Notes under the pieces: generated by a model
What the model was told of the DNA's origin: nothing
What the model saw: the letters and a program-made list of their open reading frames with translations, nothing else
The model's database searches: none
Shown here: positions 51,601 to 64,000 of the stretch, piece by piece
How the letters are laid out: every line of letters begins with the position of its first letter
How positions within the stretch are numbered: the stretch's first letter is position 1
Made by a program: the position numbers and the translations under genes
Assembly: GCF_000247815.1 (NCBI RefSeq)
Contig: NC_021676.1
Span: 5,533,998-5,597,997, forward strand
Direction of reading: 5' to 3'
DNA: 64,000 nt
DNA from: Ficedula albicollis
Lineage: Eukaryota; Chordata; Aves; Passeriformes; Muscicapidae

Positions 51601-51629
51601 CCACGCAGGTACCAGTGAGATCTAAACCA

Positions 51630-51678
51630 CAATAATATTATTAATATTAATATTAATATTATTAATAATAATTATTAG
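51630..51678. repeat. (AAT/ATT)n microsatellite
   Basis: AATATTATTAATATTAATATT-type low-complexity sequence just downstream of the LRRC32-like stop codon. Confidence 0.9.
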
Positions 51679-51706
51679 AGTTCTGACTGATGTCTTCAGG
51701 TCTGGG

Positions 51707-54262
51707 CTACACTTTGGTGATGCTGTCAGGTGGCCTCTCCTCAGCTGGCCCCTCTCCTTTGGGCTGGGAGATTCCCACCCTGTTGCTCCCTGTTGCACAT
51801 CCCGGAGCCTTCCCTCTCCTGAGGAGGCAGAAAGCCCAGGCACAGAGGAGGGAGAGGCCAATCAGGGCCACCAGCAGAGGCAGCGAGGCAGTGCCCTGGG
51901 GCTGGGGACAGACCCAGCTGGGAGTGCCGGCGATCCTGGCCGAGGCGTTGCGGCCGCGCTCCTGGAACACGCAGCGCGCCTGGCGCAGGTCCGGCACGGC
52001 CACGCCGGCGGCGCGCAGCGCGTCCAGCCAGCCCAGCGAGCAGCAGCGCCAGGGGTTCCCGGCCACGGCCACCGCCCTCAGGCTCTGGGACCAGCTCCTG
52101 GCCGCCCCCAGGCTCTGCAGGCTGTTGTTCTGAATGTCCAGGCTCTCCAGAGGGGAGCAGGAGAGCCCCGCGGGCAGCAGGCTCAGCCGGTTGCCCGCCA
52201 GGTCCAGCACTCGGAGCGCGCCCAGGCAGGGCAGCGCCGCCTGGCCCTCGTCCATCTGGTTGTCCCTCAGAGAGAGCTCCTGCAGGGACAGCTCCAACCC
52301 CCCCAGCGCCCCTGTGGTCATGGATAAGTTCCTGTTTCCTGACAGGTCCAGGGAGAGCAGTGGGGTTTGGTTGAAGGCGTGGGGCTGCAGCCTGGAGATG
52401 CTGTTCTTGGACAGGCTCAGGTGCTTCAAGCGAGGCACGTTGTAGAAGGGGGTGCAGGTGTCTCTGGGGGCTGATGTGTGAGGATCCCTTCCCAAATCCT
52501 TTCCCTGCTCACTCCCCTGGCTCTCACAAGGCTGGAGGCTGTTGGAGCCCAGATCCATGGATTCCAGGTGGGGCAGGGAATCGAAGAACCAGCGTGGCAG
52601 AGCACGGAGGGCGTTGCTGTGGAGGTCCAGCGAGCGCACGGACAGCTCCGTGCCATTGGAGACAGACTCCCTGGCCACGTCCTGGAGACAGTTCCTTGCC
52701 AGGCTGAGCCTGTGCAGGGAGCCCAGGCTGTGGAAGAAGGAAAATGGGAACAGCTCCAGGCGGTTATTGCTGAGATCCAGGTCAGCCACGCGTGTCAGAG
52801 CAGCCACGGGGCGCTCGGTCCTGTTGAACCTCTGCATCTCCTTGTAAAGCAGGACAAACTCCCTGGGATGGGGTGAGCCTGGGAGCAGGGAAGAAATGAG
52901 GTTATTGGAGAGGTTTAAGTGTGTGAGATCACGGGCTCTGGGGAGCTCCGGAAAAGAGAGGAGTCTGTTATGGCTCAAGTCGAGCACTCGGAGCAGGTAG
53001 GGCTCCGCTCCCTCCTCGGAGGAGAAGAGCTCCAGGGCGTTGTGGCTGAGGTTTAGAACTTGCAGCTGCGTGAGGCTGAAGCCAGAGATACAGTGGAGGG
53101 AATTCAAAGCCAAGTTCAGCACTTCCAGCTCTTGCAGAGGCTCAAAAGCTCCCTCCTGGATCTCCATGATGTAGTTCTTGCTGAGGTCGAGCCGGCGCAG
53201 CCGCGGCGAGTTCCGGAAGGTCCCTGCCAGCAGCTTGGTCATCATGTTCCCAGAGAGATCCAGCACCCTCAGGCTGCTGAGGTTGCTGATGTACCAGCTG
53301 GCCATGTGGCTCTCCAGGTTATTCACAGACAGGTCCAGGACCTCTATATTCCTGAGCAGATGGAAAGCTTCCCCGTTAGCCAAGTAATTCCGGTCCAGGT
53401 GGTTGGAGGCCAGGAGGAGCGAGCGCAGCCGAGGCAGCTGAGCCAGGGCGGTGGCTGACACGGCTTCCAGCTGGTTGAAGCACACATCCAGGTACTCCAG
53501 CTGCCCAAATCCTGGCATGTTGCTGCCTGACAGGTTTTGGATGAAGTTGTTGGAGAGTTCAAGGTATTTAATTCCTTGGCCGAGCTCCTTGGGAAATTTC
53601 CGCAGGCCAACTCCTTTACAAGACACCTTGGTGGGGCTCTGTGGAGAGACAGCAGAGGTGTGAATGAGAGGGGCTACAAACCACAGCTCCAGGCAAGCCA
53701 GCTGCTGTTCAAGATGGGCATGGGAAGTGGGAATGAGCACTGCTCCCCCTTCCCAAGCCCAGCTGCTCTGGAGCATCCCTGTTTAGGCAGAGGAAGGGCG
53801 CTGTGTAGGCTCCACCTTTCCTCTCGCTCTGATTTCCTCTCGAGTTGGGAACCTGGATGGGGAGCAGCTGATTTCTTTCTTGGGCAGCAGAAACTTGCTG
53901 TTCCCATCCAGGCTCCCAACTGCCTCACTGGAATCCCTGCACTCCATCCTCTGAGCACCTCAGGCATGGCAGGGACACGGGAGCAGCTGGATGCCAGGGA
54001 CCACCTCACAGGAGACCGTTTCCAAGGCAGGAAAACAGAGGAAAAGCTGGGAAAGTTAAAGAGATGGAAGCTGGAGGGAGGTGAGAGCCATGGGGAGGAG
54101 ACCCAGAGGGATGCTGGAGCCATCCCAGCCCAGGTGCTCCTTGGCAAACAGCCTTACCTGCTGGCACAGCGGGGAGCTGGGCCTGGTGTCGGGGCCAGCC
54201 CGGGCTCTGAGGATGGACGGGAGCAGGCAGAGCAGGAAACATCCCCGAGCAGCCCAGAGCAT
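51707..54262 (-). CDS. LRRC32-like: LRRC32 (GARP)-like leucine-rich repeat membrane protein
   Basis: LRRC32/GARP and LRRC33/NRROS hold latent TGF-beta on the cell surface. Two coding exons, 54158-54262 and 51707-53638, give 678 residues (human GARP 662). Residues 1-21 form a signal peptide (GCFLLCLLPSIL), followed by a cap with CQQ|SPTKVSCKG. About 20 LRRs then follow in two blocks separated by a degenerate stretch, a C-terminal cysteine cap (NPWRCCSLGW), one membrane helix (LLVALIGLSLLCAWAFCLL) and a tail of about 37 residues. Family-specific matches to GARP are CISGFSLTQLQVLNLS and TGALGGLE-SLQELSL. There is no TIR domain, so it is not a Toll-like receptor. The protein has His at 234 where GARP has a TGF-beta-bonding cysteine, but keeps the second one (352). 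The neighbour WNT11B mirrors the WNT11-LRRC32 pair on human 11q13. Confidence 0.85.
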
Positions 54263-54329
54263 GTTGGGCTGCGGGCGCTGCCAGCCCCGTGCCGCTCCTG
54301 CTGGCAGGCTGGGCAGCAGCCAGGCTCTG

Positions 54330-54337
54330 TATAAATA
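54330..54337 (-). promoter_or_regulatory. TATA box of the LRRC32-like gene
   Basis: TATTTATA on the minus strand lies about 70 bases upstream of the ATG, giving a short 5' UTR of about 40 bases with no room for an extra exon. Confidence 0.55.
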
Positions 54338-54947
54338 GGCTCCAGGATGGGATGGGGGAAGGAGATAAGGCATGTGGGTGTTCGCAGCTACGGAAGTGGG
54401 AAAAGAAAGACATCAGCTCGCAGAGGGGGAAAAACGGCACAAAGCCACAGGGAAGGGAAAGAGAAACGGCAGGATGGGGAGGAGGGAGCTCAGGTGACCG
54501 GCTGGACCCGCTGTGACATCAAATGCAGCAGGCAGAGGTGGCACGTAGGAAAGCTGAGAGGGTTTGGGGAGGTTTTCCTGTGCCAGAGACAGGATGTGCC
54601 AGCTCCCGGGACACCAGGGACAGCTGGAGAGGGCACTGCAGCCATCCTGAGGCAGGGATGTCACACCCAGGCAGTGACATTCCCTCCCCAGCCCAGCACA
54701 GCCAGCCGAGGGCACTCTGCCCCTCCCGGGAAACAACAGCTCTCAGGGCTCACCGCCCCTTCTGCGGGATGTACAGAGCTGGAATCCTCCTCCTCCTCCT
54801 CCTCCTCCTCCTCCTCGCTGCCACACCCCGTGTCCCCACCTGCCACCCGGGTCACCTCCTTGCCCAGGGCAGGAACCAGAAGGGAATTATCCCTGCAGCA
54901 GCTGCAGGTGGGATCTGTGCACCCAGAGCTGTTCTCACTACAGACAC

Positions 54948-54952
54948 TTTTT

Positions 54953-55035
<83 letters not shown>

Positions 55036-55049
55036 TTTTTTTTTTTTTT
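54948..55049. repeat. T15-G71-T16 homopolymer sandwich
   Basis: A 71-base G run (54963-55033) is inserted into a T run, with about 15 Ts on each side. Confidence 0.97.
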
Positions 55050-55289
55050 AGTGGTGGCATCTCCGTGTCCTTGTGCCACCCAGTGCTGACACACTCCTTG
55101 GGGACAAGCCCCTCATGCTTGACAGGGCGCTCTCCAAAACACACAATTTGGCTCAGTGTGGCCAGTGCTGAAAGAGCAACTCAGGCTGCTGAGGGGTTAT
55201 CCAAGGATGTGAAGTTTGAGCTAAGGAGCTCATGCTCTAATTCTGGCAGGAAAAAAATAATATATAGACATGAAATACATAAATAAATA

Positions 55290-55436
55290 AATATAGATTA
55301 TTTATATATATATATACAATAAAACATCTGAGTTATCCCTCACCCTCTGCTGGCTGGCGTGGTGGGGGTTTATATATATATACAGTAAAACATCTGAGTT
55401 ACCCCTCACCCTCTGCTGGCTGGCGTGGTGGGGGAC
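55290..55436. repeat. Two-copy tandem repeat of about 68 bp
   Basis: Each copy has a TATATATATA block, CA(A/G)TAAAACATCTGAGTTA, CCCTCACCCTCTGCTGGCTG and GCGTGGTGGGGG. Confidence 0.85.
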
Positions 55437-57194
55437 ACTTTGTCACCTCAGGATGTGACTCAGCCTTGAGTGTCCCCAGCATCCAGGGCAGGCAGGACAG
55501 CGCTGACAGGCCAGGGACAGCGTTTTGGGCTGATGTGGGGCTGGAGGCAGCTGTGAGCACACAGCACATCTGTGCAGATGTGAGCTCCTGCCAGGCAAAC
55601 ACCGACCTCTGGATGACCCCGTGGCCCTGCCAAAAGCAGAACCGGCGGCGGGCACTGCCTGTCCCCCTGCACCCCACCTGCTGGCCATGGCTCTGCGCGG
55701 TGACACAGCCCCTGCCAGCAGCTGAAAGTCCCTGATTTGGATCAGGGACTTCTGCAGAGAATCCCTGGGCATTTGCATCCCAAGGCTGTGAACTCCCTCC
55801 GTGGGAGCACCGGGTGTGGATCAGAGCTGGCAAACACCGAGAGGCTTTTCTTGGATCATCACAAGGGCAGAGTGAACCGCACAGCCTGAGCACGGGGAGA
55901 TGTGCCCCGAAAGCAGCAATGCTGGGCTTCTTCCTGCCCTCCAGGCCGGCGCCAGCAGATCTGTGGCACAGATTTCCTGTTCCCCCAAAGGCTTATCCCC
56001 AAAGGATGAGAGGAACGAGCAGCAGGACCGAGGTGTGGAGGAAGCAGGGACAGGTCACACTGTGCTGTGGGTGATGGGCTCCAGCCCGGGTGTTTGGGAG
56101 CACCTGGTTATCCAAACCCACCAGATCTGCCCTTCCTTCCGTGCATTCCCAGGGCGTTGGGAAGGTGACTGCCGAGCAGCTCTGATCCCAGCGAGGGGTC
56201 TGTGAAGGATGGAGCTGTCCCCTCCTTTGTCCCCAAAGCCAACACTCTGCTGTGGCCACGCAGACCTTCCACGGGAGCTGCTGGTGTGCCTGGGGTGGGA
56301 CATCCCACCAGGAACACCGAGAGCAGGAAAAAGCTGCGTCTGCCAAGGCTGCCTGCAGCCAGCACCAATTCTATGTCTCCAACTCACACTTTGGTTAGTG
56401 TGAGCACCAGAAAAACACACTCCATGAAGGAATTGCTGCCTCCTGCCCTCTTCCTGCACCCCAAGCACGCACCAGGAAGAACTTCCATGCAGGAATTGCT
56501 GCTCTCTCCTGCTCTCCTCCAACACCAGAGGGGACAGCAACACCCCAGCCTTTTACAGAGCAAAGGGATTCTCCCTCCGCCTCCCCCTGCCCGCAGCCAC
56601 GGAGCACATCCCAGATCCTGCCAGTGGGGGACAAGGAATGCAAACTCCATCCCTGGCTCTCCCAACCCCCTGTTATTTATGGCTGCCCCCAGCCTTGCTG
56701 CTCAGGCCTGCTCTAAAGCAATCCTGTTAACGATTTGCTTCATGTTCTCGCTGTACACAGTTGTCCCGCTCCATTCTTGTCACAGGAACATGTCCCTCTT
56801 AATCCGTTTGAAAGGAAAGAAAACCACAAAGCCCAGCGAAGAGCCCCCAAGGCTCCTGCCCGTCCCACATGTGGAGGCTGAAGGGAGGAGAAGCCACTAA
56901 AAAGCCAGAGCAGCCCATTTGTCACGCAGTTGTTTCCCCAAGTGCGCGGCTCCTGTGAATAGCGAGGCCGCCGCCAACGCCGCTGCCCCCAGGAATTTTT
57001 GTCTCCCAATAACTGCAACGCTTGGCAAGGGACATCACTCGCTAGGGATGGAGCCAGCAATGCTCCAGGCAGGGCTGGGCTCTCTGTGGCCACAGCACAG
57101 AGCTGGGACACGCCACTCCCACACCCTGCAGGTGACAATGAGCCACCTCTGCACGGAGACCATGGAGCCACAGGCCGGGCTGGGAGGCAGCTCA

Positions 57195-57510
57195 TGGATC
57201 AAACAGTTCCACCCCTGCCATGGGCAGAGATGCCTTCCACTCACCCAGGCTGCTCCAAGCCCCATCCAGCCTGGCCTTGGACATTTCCAGGGACCCAGGG
57301 GCAGCCACAGCTTCTCCAGGGTCTCCCCACCATCACAGGGAAGGATTTCTTCCCAGTATCCCACCTCACCCTGCCCTCTGGCAGTGGGGAGCCATTTCCC
57401 CTTCTCCTGTCACTCCAGGCCCTTGCCCCAAGACCCTCTCCAGCTCTCCTGCAGCCCCTTCAGGCCCGAGGTCCCCCAAAACCTCCCCTGCTCCAGGCTG
57501 AAGCTGTCAC
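57195..57510 (-). mobile_element. CR1 LINE fragment (second copy at about 59717-60030)
   Basis: In reverse orientation it carries the CR1 blocks CCCATCCAGCCTGGCCTTGG, TCCCACCTCACCCTGCCCTC and CTCTCCAGCTCTCCTGCAGC. The copy in the duplicate unit differs by two or three bases. Confidence 0.8.
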
Positions 57511-57963
57511 TTTGGGATTTGCCCCGTTTCTACACAGGCTGCAACTTCACTCCCCTCTTGAAAGCACAAATAAGCTCTGGAAAGAAACACAGGGAAACAA
57601 AACCCCAACCAAGCTGAGCAAGTGTGAGCCAAGGGCTGAGACAACAGAGCAATTTGTGCCTCTGCCTCAGCTCCAGAGCATCTTATGGCTTTAGGTCTCC
57701 CCAGCTGAGGGGAGGTAACGGGACAGAGTTGCTCAAGAAGCCAAAAGAAACAATAGTGTCCCAGCTCCTCTATTAGTCACCAGAAATCGAGTTATGACTA
57801 GACTCAGCAGGGCTCAGAGAAAAGAAAAAGTGGTGACTTCATGCTGGACCGGATTTTAAAAACCCATTTTTTTTCCTTTGCTAAAGTCTCCATCACCACT
57901 TATTTTAGGTAGGAGGATGCCAAAAGGAAAGGGGTGGGGGGAAGAAGGCTAAAAACCACATCT

Positions 57964-58149
<186 letters not shown>

Positions 58150-60537
58150 CGGCGGCGGGCGCGGCCCGGGGAAGCCCTGCCTGTCCCCCTGCACCCCACC
58201 TGCTGGCCATGGCTCTGCGCGGTGACACAGCCCCTGCCAGCAGCTGAAAGTCCCTGATTTGGATCAGGGACTTCTGCAGAGAATCCCTGGGCATTTGCAT
58301 CCCAAGGCTGTGAACTCCCTCCGTGGGAGCACCGGGTGTGGATCAGAGCTGGCAAACACCGAGAGGCTTTTCTTGGATCATCACAAGGGCAGAGTGAACC
58401 GCACAGCCCGAGCAGGGGGAGATGTGCCCCGAAAGCAGCAATGCTGGGCTTCTTCCTGCCCTCCAGGCCGGCGCCAGCAGATCTGTGGCACAGATTTCCT
58501 GTTCCCCCAAAGGCTTATCCCCAAAGGATGAGAGGAACGAGCAGCAGGACCGAGGTGTGGAGGAAGCAGGGACAGGTCACACTGTGCTGTGGGTGATGGG
58601 CTCCAGCCCGGGTGTTTGGGAGCACCTGGTTATCCAAACCCACCAGATCTGCCCTTCCTTCCGTGCATTCCCAGGGCGTTGGGAAGGTGACTGCCGAGCA
58701 GCTCTGATCCCAGCGAGGGGTCTGTGAAGGATGGAGCTGTCCCCTCCTTTGTCCCCAAAGCCAACACTCTGCTGTGGCCACGCAGACCTTCCACGGGAGC
58801 TGCTGGTGTGCCTGGGGTGGGACATCCCACCAGGAACACCGAGAGCAGGAAAAAGCTGCGTCTGCCAAGGCTGCCTGCAGCCAGCACCAATTCTATGTCT
58901 CCAACTCACACTTTGGTTAGTGTGAGCACCAGAAAAACACACTCCATGAAGGAATTGCTGCCTCCTGCCCTCTTCCTGCACCCCAAGCACGCACCAGGAA
59001 GAACTTCCATGCAGGAATTGCTGCTCTCTCCTGCTCTCCTCCAACACCAGAGGGGACAGCAACACCCCAGCCTTTTACAGAGCAAAGGGATTCTCCCTCC
59101 GCCTCCCCCTGCCAGCAGCCACGGAGCACATCCCAGATCCTGCCAGTGGGGGACAAGGAATGCAAACTCCATCCCTGGCTCTCCCAACCCCCTGTTATTT
59201 ATGGCTGCCCCCAGCCTTGCTGCTCAGGCCTGCTCTAAAGCAATCCTGTTAACGATTTGCTTCATGTTCTCGCTGTACACAGTTGTCCCGCTCCATTCTT
59301 GTCACAGGAACATGTCCCTCTTAATCCGTTTGAAAGGAAAGAAAACCACAAAGCCCAGCGAAGAGCCCCCAAGGCTCCTGCCCGTCCCACATGTGGAGGC
59401 TGAAGGGAGGAGAAGCCACTAAAAAGCCAGAGCAGCCCATTTGTCACGCAGTTGTTTCCCCAAGTGCGCGGCTCCTGTGAATAGCGAGGCCGCCGCCAAC
59501 GCCGCTGCCCCCAGGAATTTTTGTCTCCCAATAACTGCAACGCTTGGCAAGGGACATCACTCGCTAGGGATGGAGCCAGCAATGCTCCAGGCAGGGCTGG
59601 GCTCTCTGTGGCCACAGCACAGAGCTGGGACACGCCACTCCCACACCCTGCAGGTGACAATGAGCCACCTCTGCACGGAGACCATGGAGCCACAGGCCGG
59701 GCTGGGAGGCAGCTCATGGATCAAACAGTTCCACCCCTGCCATGGGCAGAGATGCCTTCCACTCACCCAGGCTGCTCCAAGCCCCATCCAGCCTGGCCTT
59801 GGACATTTCCAGGGACCCAGGGGCAGCCACAGCTTCTCCAGGGTCTCCCCACCATCACAGGGAAGGATTTCTTCCCAGTATCCCACCTCACCCTGCCCTC
59901 TGGCAGTGGGGAGCCATTTCCCCTTCTCCTGTCACTCCAGGCCCTTGCCCCAAGCCCCTCTCCAGCTCTCCTGCAGCCCCTTCAGGCCCCGAGGTCCCCC
60001 AAAACCTCCCCTGCTCCAGGCTGAAGCTGTCACTTTGGGATTTGCCCCGTTTCTACACAGGCTGCAACTTCACTCCCCTCTTGAAAGCACAAATAAGCTC
60101 TGGAAAGAAACACAGGGAAACAAAACCCCAACCAAGCTGAGCAAGTGTGAGCCAAGGGCTGAGACAACAGAGCAATTTGTGCCTCTGCCTCAGCTCCAGA
60201 GCATCTTATGGCTTTAGGTCTCCCCAGCTGAGGGGAGGTAACGGGACAGAGTTGCTCAAGAAGCCAAAAGAAACAATAGTGTCCCAGCTCCTCTATTAGT
60301 CACCAGAAATCGAGTTATGACTAGACTCAGCAGGGCTCAGAGAAAAGAAAAAGTGGTGACTTCATGCTGGACCGGATTTTAAAAACCCATTTTTTTTCCT
60401 TTGCTAAAGTCTCCATCACCACTTATTTTAGGTAGGAGGATGCCAAAAGGAAAGGGGTGGGGGGAAGAAGGCTAAAAACCACATCTGAAAGCAGGACAGT
60501 TGCTATTAAAACAGAAAAAAAAAATCCTGTTTGAATA

Positions 60538-60543
60538 TTTTAT
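60538..60543 (-). terminator. EDA: Possible EDA poly(A) signal
   Basis: AATAAA on the minus strand about 1 kb downstream of the EDA stop. The 3' UTR would then contain the A-rich tract at 60678-60760 (U-rich in the mRNA) and the (CCT)n run at 61018-61056. Confidence 0.4.
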
Positions 60544-60677
60544 TCTTAAACATAACAAACTTCCTCCGAGTGTTGTCACAAGTACTTGTGGCTGCTCTAC
60601 GTGGCTCGGTGAAGCCTGTAGAAATGTGTTCTGGTTTGCAAAATATTAATTAAAAAGAACAGAACAAACCCCCCCTC

Positions 60678-60760
60678 CAAAAAAAAAACCAAAAAACAAA
60701 ACAAAAAAAAAAAAAAAAAACAAAAAACAAAACAAAACAAAAAAACCCCCAAAAAAACAA
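60678..60760. repeat. A-rich low-complexity tract
   Basis: Runs of A broken by single C residues (AAAACAAAAC-like). Confidence 0.9.
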
Positions 60761-61017
60761 AATACCCCCAACCCAACTCAACTTGCTGTAACAGCAGCAG
60801 TACTTGAAGGCAGCCCCCGCTGGGGCAAGGTTACCTCTGGGGTAAGGGCAGGAGCTGAAAGGAGCAGAGGCCTGGACCCGGGAATCGGCGTTTTCTTTGG
60901 GATTTGGTGGTTTCTGGAATGTGGAGGCAGTTTCCTATCTGCTAAGCCTGCTCTAGTTACTCCTCTTCCTCTCGCACTTCCTGCTTTTGCTTCCAAGCTC
61001 TAGGTCAAGGCACTTTT

Positions 61018-61056
61018 CCTCCTCCTCCTCCTCCTCCTCCTCCTCCTCCTCCTCCT
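61018..61056. repeat. (CCT)n microsatellite
   Basis: About twelve perfect CCT units. Confidence 0.95.
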
Positions 61057-61548
61057 GAGGATGAATGTAAACACCACTGACCCTGTCTCACCCAGCTCCC
61101 CTCGCCCCCCAGCCCCCCCTGGGAAGGCAGGAAGCCAGAACCCCCCTCCTGGCTGGGATTTTGGGACAGGAGTCCGTGTCCTCCCGCTCCCTGGGACGCT
61201 CCTGCCAGTGCAACATCCGAGCAGAGCCCCCAGCTCTCCCACCAAGCCTCGCGTGAAGGTCACAGAGCAGAGTATCAGTGCAGTAATACTTGAAATACTG
61301 AGACAAGGCACACCCAACAGCCTTTCCCTCCTCACAACGCTCTCCCCACCAGCTTTTTTTGGTTTGATCCGAGTCTCCCCGCCAGTCACAGAGGACGATT
61401 GTGCTTCCTGCATTCACATATAGGAATAAATAGCTCTGGATCAGTTTCCTTTATGGCCGGATTACAGAACCCCTGAAATACTGATACGCTTTATGAACAG
61501 CAGCACTGGGCACTTCCGTGGGTGTCCTTGGCCACGCCAAGTTCCTCT

Positions 61549-63240
<1,692 letters not shown>

Positions 63241-63297
63241 TCAGTATGAGAAAACGGCGGTCACTCAGTACCCGTCAGGAGGAAAGGGCAGGAGCAA

Positions 63298-64000
<703 letters not shown>

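Larger units (their letters stand above)
54340..55654. other. Intergenic region right of the LRRC32-like gene
   Basis: No conserved exon seen. It holds (TCC)n at 54783-54816, a T-G-T homopolymer sandwich at 54948-55049 and a two-copy repeat at about 55290-55436 with TATATATATA and CTCACCCTCTGCTGGCTGGC in each copy. Confidence 0.45.

Noticed and set aside
51707..54262. Toll-like receptor
   Set aside because: It has LRRs and a membrane helix, but the cytoplasmic tail is only about 37 residues and there is no TIR domain. GARP-specific motifs fit better.

Overview
The window is vertebrate nuclear DNA, almost certainly from a bird and probably a songbird. Genes are short-intron, GT-AG spliced and GC-rich. 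The interspersed repeats are chicken-repeat-1 (CR1) LINE fragments and solo retroviral LTRs. The gene order ARR3 - P2RY4 - DGAT2-like - IGBP1 - EDA matches human Xq13.1, a block I recall as lying on chicken 4p and passerine 4A. There are no bacterial genes, CRISPR arrays or operons.

Layout, left to right: the 5' half of cone arrestin ARR3 (minus; rest beyond base 1); an SH2-domain inositol 5-phosphatase of the SHIP2/INPPL1 type (plus, 25 coding exons, 1059 residues by my splice model); the nucleotide receptor P2RY4 (plus, one coding exon); a DGAT2-family acyltransferase (minus, 8 exons, damaged by low-complexity sequence); IGBP1/alpha-4 (minus, 6 exons, 336 residues); a WNT11-family gene, most likely WNT11B (minus, 5 exons, two cut by poly-G); an LRRC32/GARP-like leucine-rich membrane protein (minus, 2 coding exons, 678 residues); and the last two coding exons of ectodysplasin EDA (minus; rest beyond base 64000). 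They are not a pathway: they cover photoreceptor desensitisation, phosphoinositide and nucleotide signalling, neutral-lipid synthesis, PP2A control, Wnt and TNF-family ligands and perhaps TGF-beta presentation.

The most interesting biology is the neighbourhood. Nearly every gene here has a paralogue in the human 11q13 block (ARRB1, INPPL1, P2RY2/P2RY6, DGAT2/MOGAT2, WNT11, LRRC32). The INPPL1-like gene, WNT11B and the LRRC32-like gene look like second members of these pairs that mammals lack. The INPPL1-like protein has no SAM domain. The LRRC32-like protein lacks one of the two cysteines that GARP uses to tether latent TGF-beta, and it ends in a PDZ-ligand-like tail.

The other dominant signal is technical or structural. 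Ten G homopolymers of 26 to 1124 bases are present, several bracketed by direct duplications of their own flanks and several inside exons. There is also a (GGGAAA)n array of about 100 units that runs straight into a coding exon, and tandem duplications of 0.06, 0.28, 0.84 and 2.3 kb. Many of these are likely assembly or sequencing artefacts at GC-rich sites, so the broken exons should not be read as pseudogenes without new reads.
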